Positions 5,202-5,761 of a stretch of 5,761 nt of DNA are shown here, piece by piece. The stretch is from Alphaproteobacteria bacterium (GTDB lineage Bacteria > Pseudomonadota > Alphaproteobacteria > Geminicoccales > Geminicoccaceae). Both the position numbers and the translations under genes were made by a program. Numbering within the stretch: the first letter of the stretch is position 1; each line of letters begins with the position of its first letter. The notes under the pieces are model-generated. The model ran no database searches. It saw only the letters and a list, made by a program, of their open reading frames with translations, and was not told where the DNA came from. The stretch covers positions 1-5,761 of the forward strand of contig JALSRW010000015.1 of NCBI GenBank assembly GCA_026984595.1. The letters run 5' to 3'.

Positions 5202-5761
5202 ATGTGTGAGCTTCTGGGCCTTTCGGCCCGCCTGCCGACGCGCCTGACCTTTTCCCTCGAGCGCTTCGCCGCCCATGGCGGCCGGCTCGACCATCATCGC
5301 GACGGCTGGGGCATGGCCTTTCACGAGGGCCGGGATTGCCGGCTCTATCGCGAACCCGCGCCGGCCGCGGAGAGCCCGCTGGTGCGCTTTCTGGAGCGCT
5401 GCGGCCCGGCCAGCGAACTGATCGTCTCCCATATCCGCCGTGCCACCCGCGGCAGCGTCGCGCTCTGCAACACCCATCCCTTCGCCCGTGAGCTGGGCGG
5501 CCGGCTGCATATCTTCGCCCACAATGGCGAGGTTCCCGAGATCACCCGCCGCCTGCCGCTGCACAGCCATCGGTTCCGACCGGTGGGCCAGACCGATTCC
5601 GAGCATGCCTTCTGCCTGCTGCTGGAACGGCTGGCGCCGCTCTGGGACGGAGACGACCCCCCTTCCCTCGCTCGCCGCCTCGAAACCGTGGCGGCCTTCG
5701 CCGCCGAGCTGCGGGCGCTCGGCCCCGCCAACTTCCTGTATTGCGACGGCCGCTATCTCTT
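5202..5761 (+). CDS. Class II glutamine amidotransferase, YafJ-like (3' end outside the window)
   Basis: The first 186 residues are visible, with no stop before the edge; full-length relatives are roughly 250-280 residues. Class II (Ntn) amidotransferases release ammonia from glutamine using an N-terminal cysteine exposed by removal of Met. Here the protein begins MCELLGLSA, so Cys2 is the nucleophile. This settles the start at ATG 5202 although only a weak GAGAG precedes it. Further signatures are HHRDGWGMAF (31-40), SHIRRATRG (76-84) with the glutamine-binding Arg, NTHPF (90-94), AHNGEV (106-111) with oxyanion-hole Asn108 and Gly109, TDSE (131-134), and NFLYCDG (177-183). The opening MCELLG and the absence of a synthetase domain in the visible part point to the stand-alone YafJ/GATase_4 type rather than PurF, GlmS, AsnB or GltB. 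The physiological acceptor for this type is generally unknown. It is transcribed divergently from amn. Confidence 0.92.
   Translation, partial: MCELLGLSARLPTRLTFSLERFAAHGGRLDHHRDGWGMAFHEGRDCRLYREPAPAAESPLVRFLERCGPASELIVSHIRRATRGSVALCNTHPFARELGGRLHIFAHNGEVPEITRRLPLHSHRFRPVGQTDSEHAFCLLLERLAPLWDGDDPPSLARRLETVAAFAAELRALGPANFLYCDGRYL

Noticed and set aside
5057..5203. N-terminal extension of AMP nucleosidase to ATG 5203
   Set aside because: It would add 49 residues unlike Amn, overlap the amidotransferase start codon and remove any promoter space between the divergent genes.
1..5761. tRNA genes, CRISPR arrays, transposons, toxin-antitoxin or defence genes
   Set aside because: No cloverleaf, regularly spaced repeats, transposase motifs or small gene pairs of those kinds were seen on either strand.

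Overview
The window is ordinary, densely coded, GC-rich bacterial chromosome with strong G/C preference at third codon positions. The gene set (a CUT1-type sugar ABC permease, RidA, an M81/MlrC hydrolase, DusA, a short Flp-type pilin, a long-form AMP nucleosidase and a YafJ-like glutamine amidotransferase) suggests a proteobacterium, most likely an alphaproteobacterium of Rhodospirillales or Rhizobiales type. This assignment is inferred from gene content and protein style only. I see no tRNA, rRNA, CRISPR array, insertion sequence or attachment site.

Layout. Bases 2-2255 (+) hold a tightly packed run: the C-terminal end of an ABC transporter permease, a RidA-family protein 27 bases later, then an M81 (MlrC-like) metallohydrolase 16 bases after that. 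This looks like the distal part of an uptake and catabolism operon for an unidentified substrate. After 32 bases comes dusA (2288-3301, +), the tRNA-dihydrouridine synthase, with no good Shine-Dalgarno sequence. After 48 more bases comes a small Flp/Fap prepilin gene (3350-3547, +) with a textbook cleavage site. It converges on amn (AMP nucleosidase, 3575-5056, -) across a 27-base gap that holds a hairpin. A 145-base divergent region separates amn from a class II glutamine amidotransferase (5202 onward, +), which runs off the right edge.

How the genes fit together. Only the first three look like a functional unit: import of a small solute, cytoplasmic hydrolysis by the M81 enzyme, and possible clearance of enamine/imine by-products by RidA. 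dusA, amn and the amidotransferase are housekeeping or nucleotide/nitrogen genes that seem merely adjacent. The Flp pilin stands apart from any visible tad machinery.

I find no clear evidence of a wholly new system. The most interesting points are the permease-RidA-M81 cassette with its unknown substrate, variant residues at usually conserved sites in RidA and the M81 enzyme, the isolated Flp pilin, and a hairpin directly abutting the amn start codon. No stretch over 300 bases lacks a gene.
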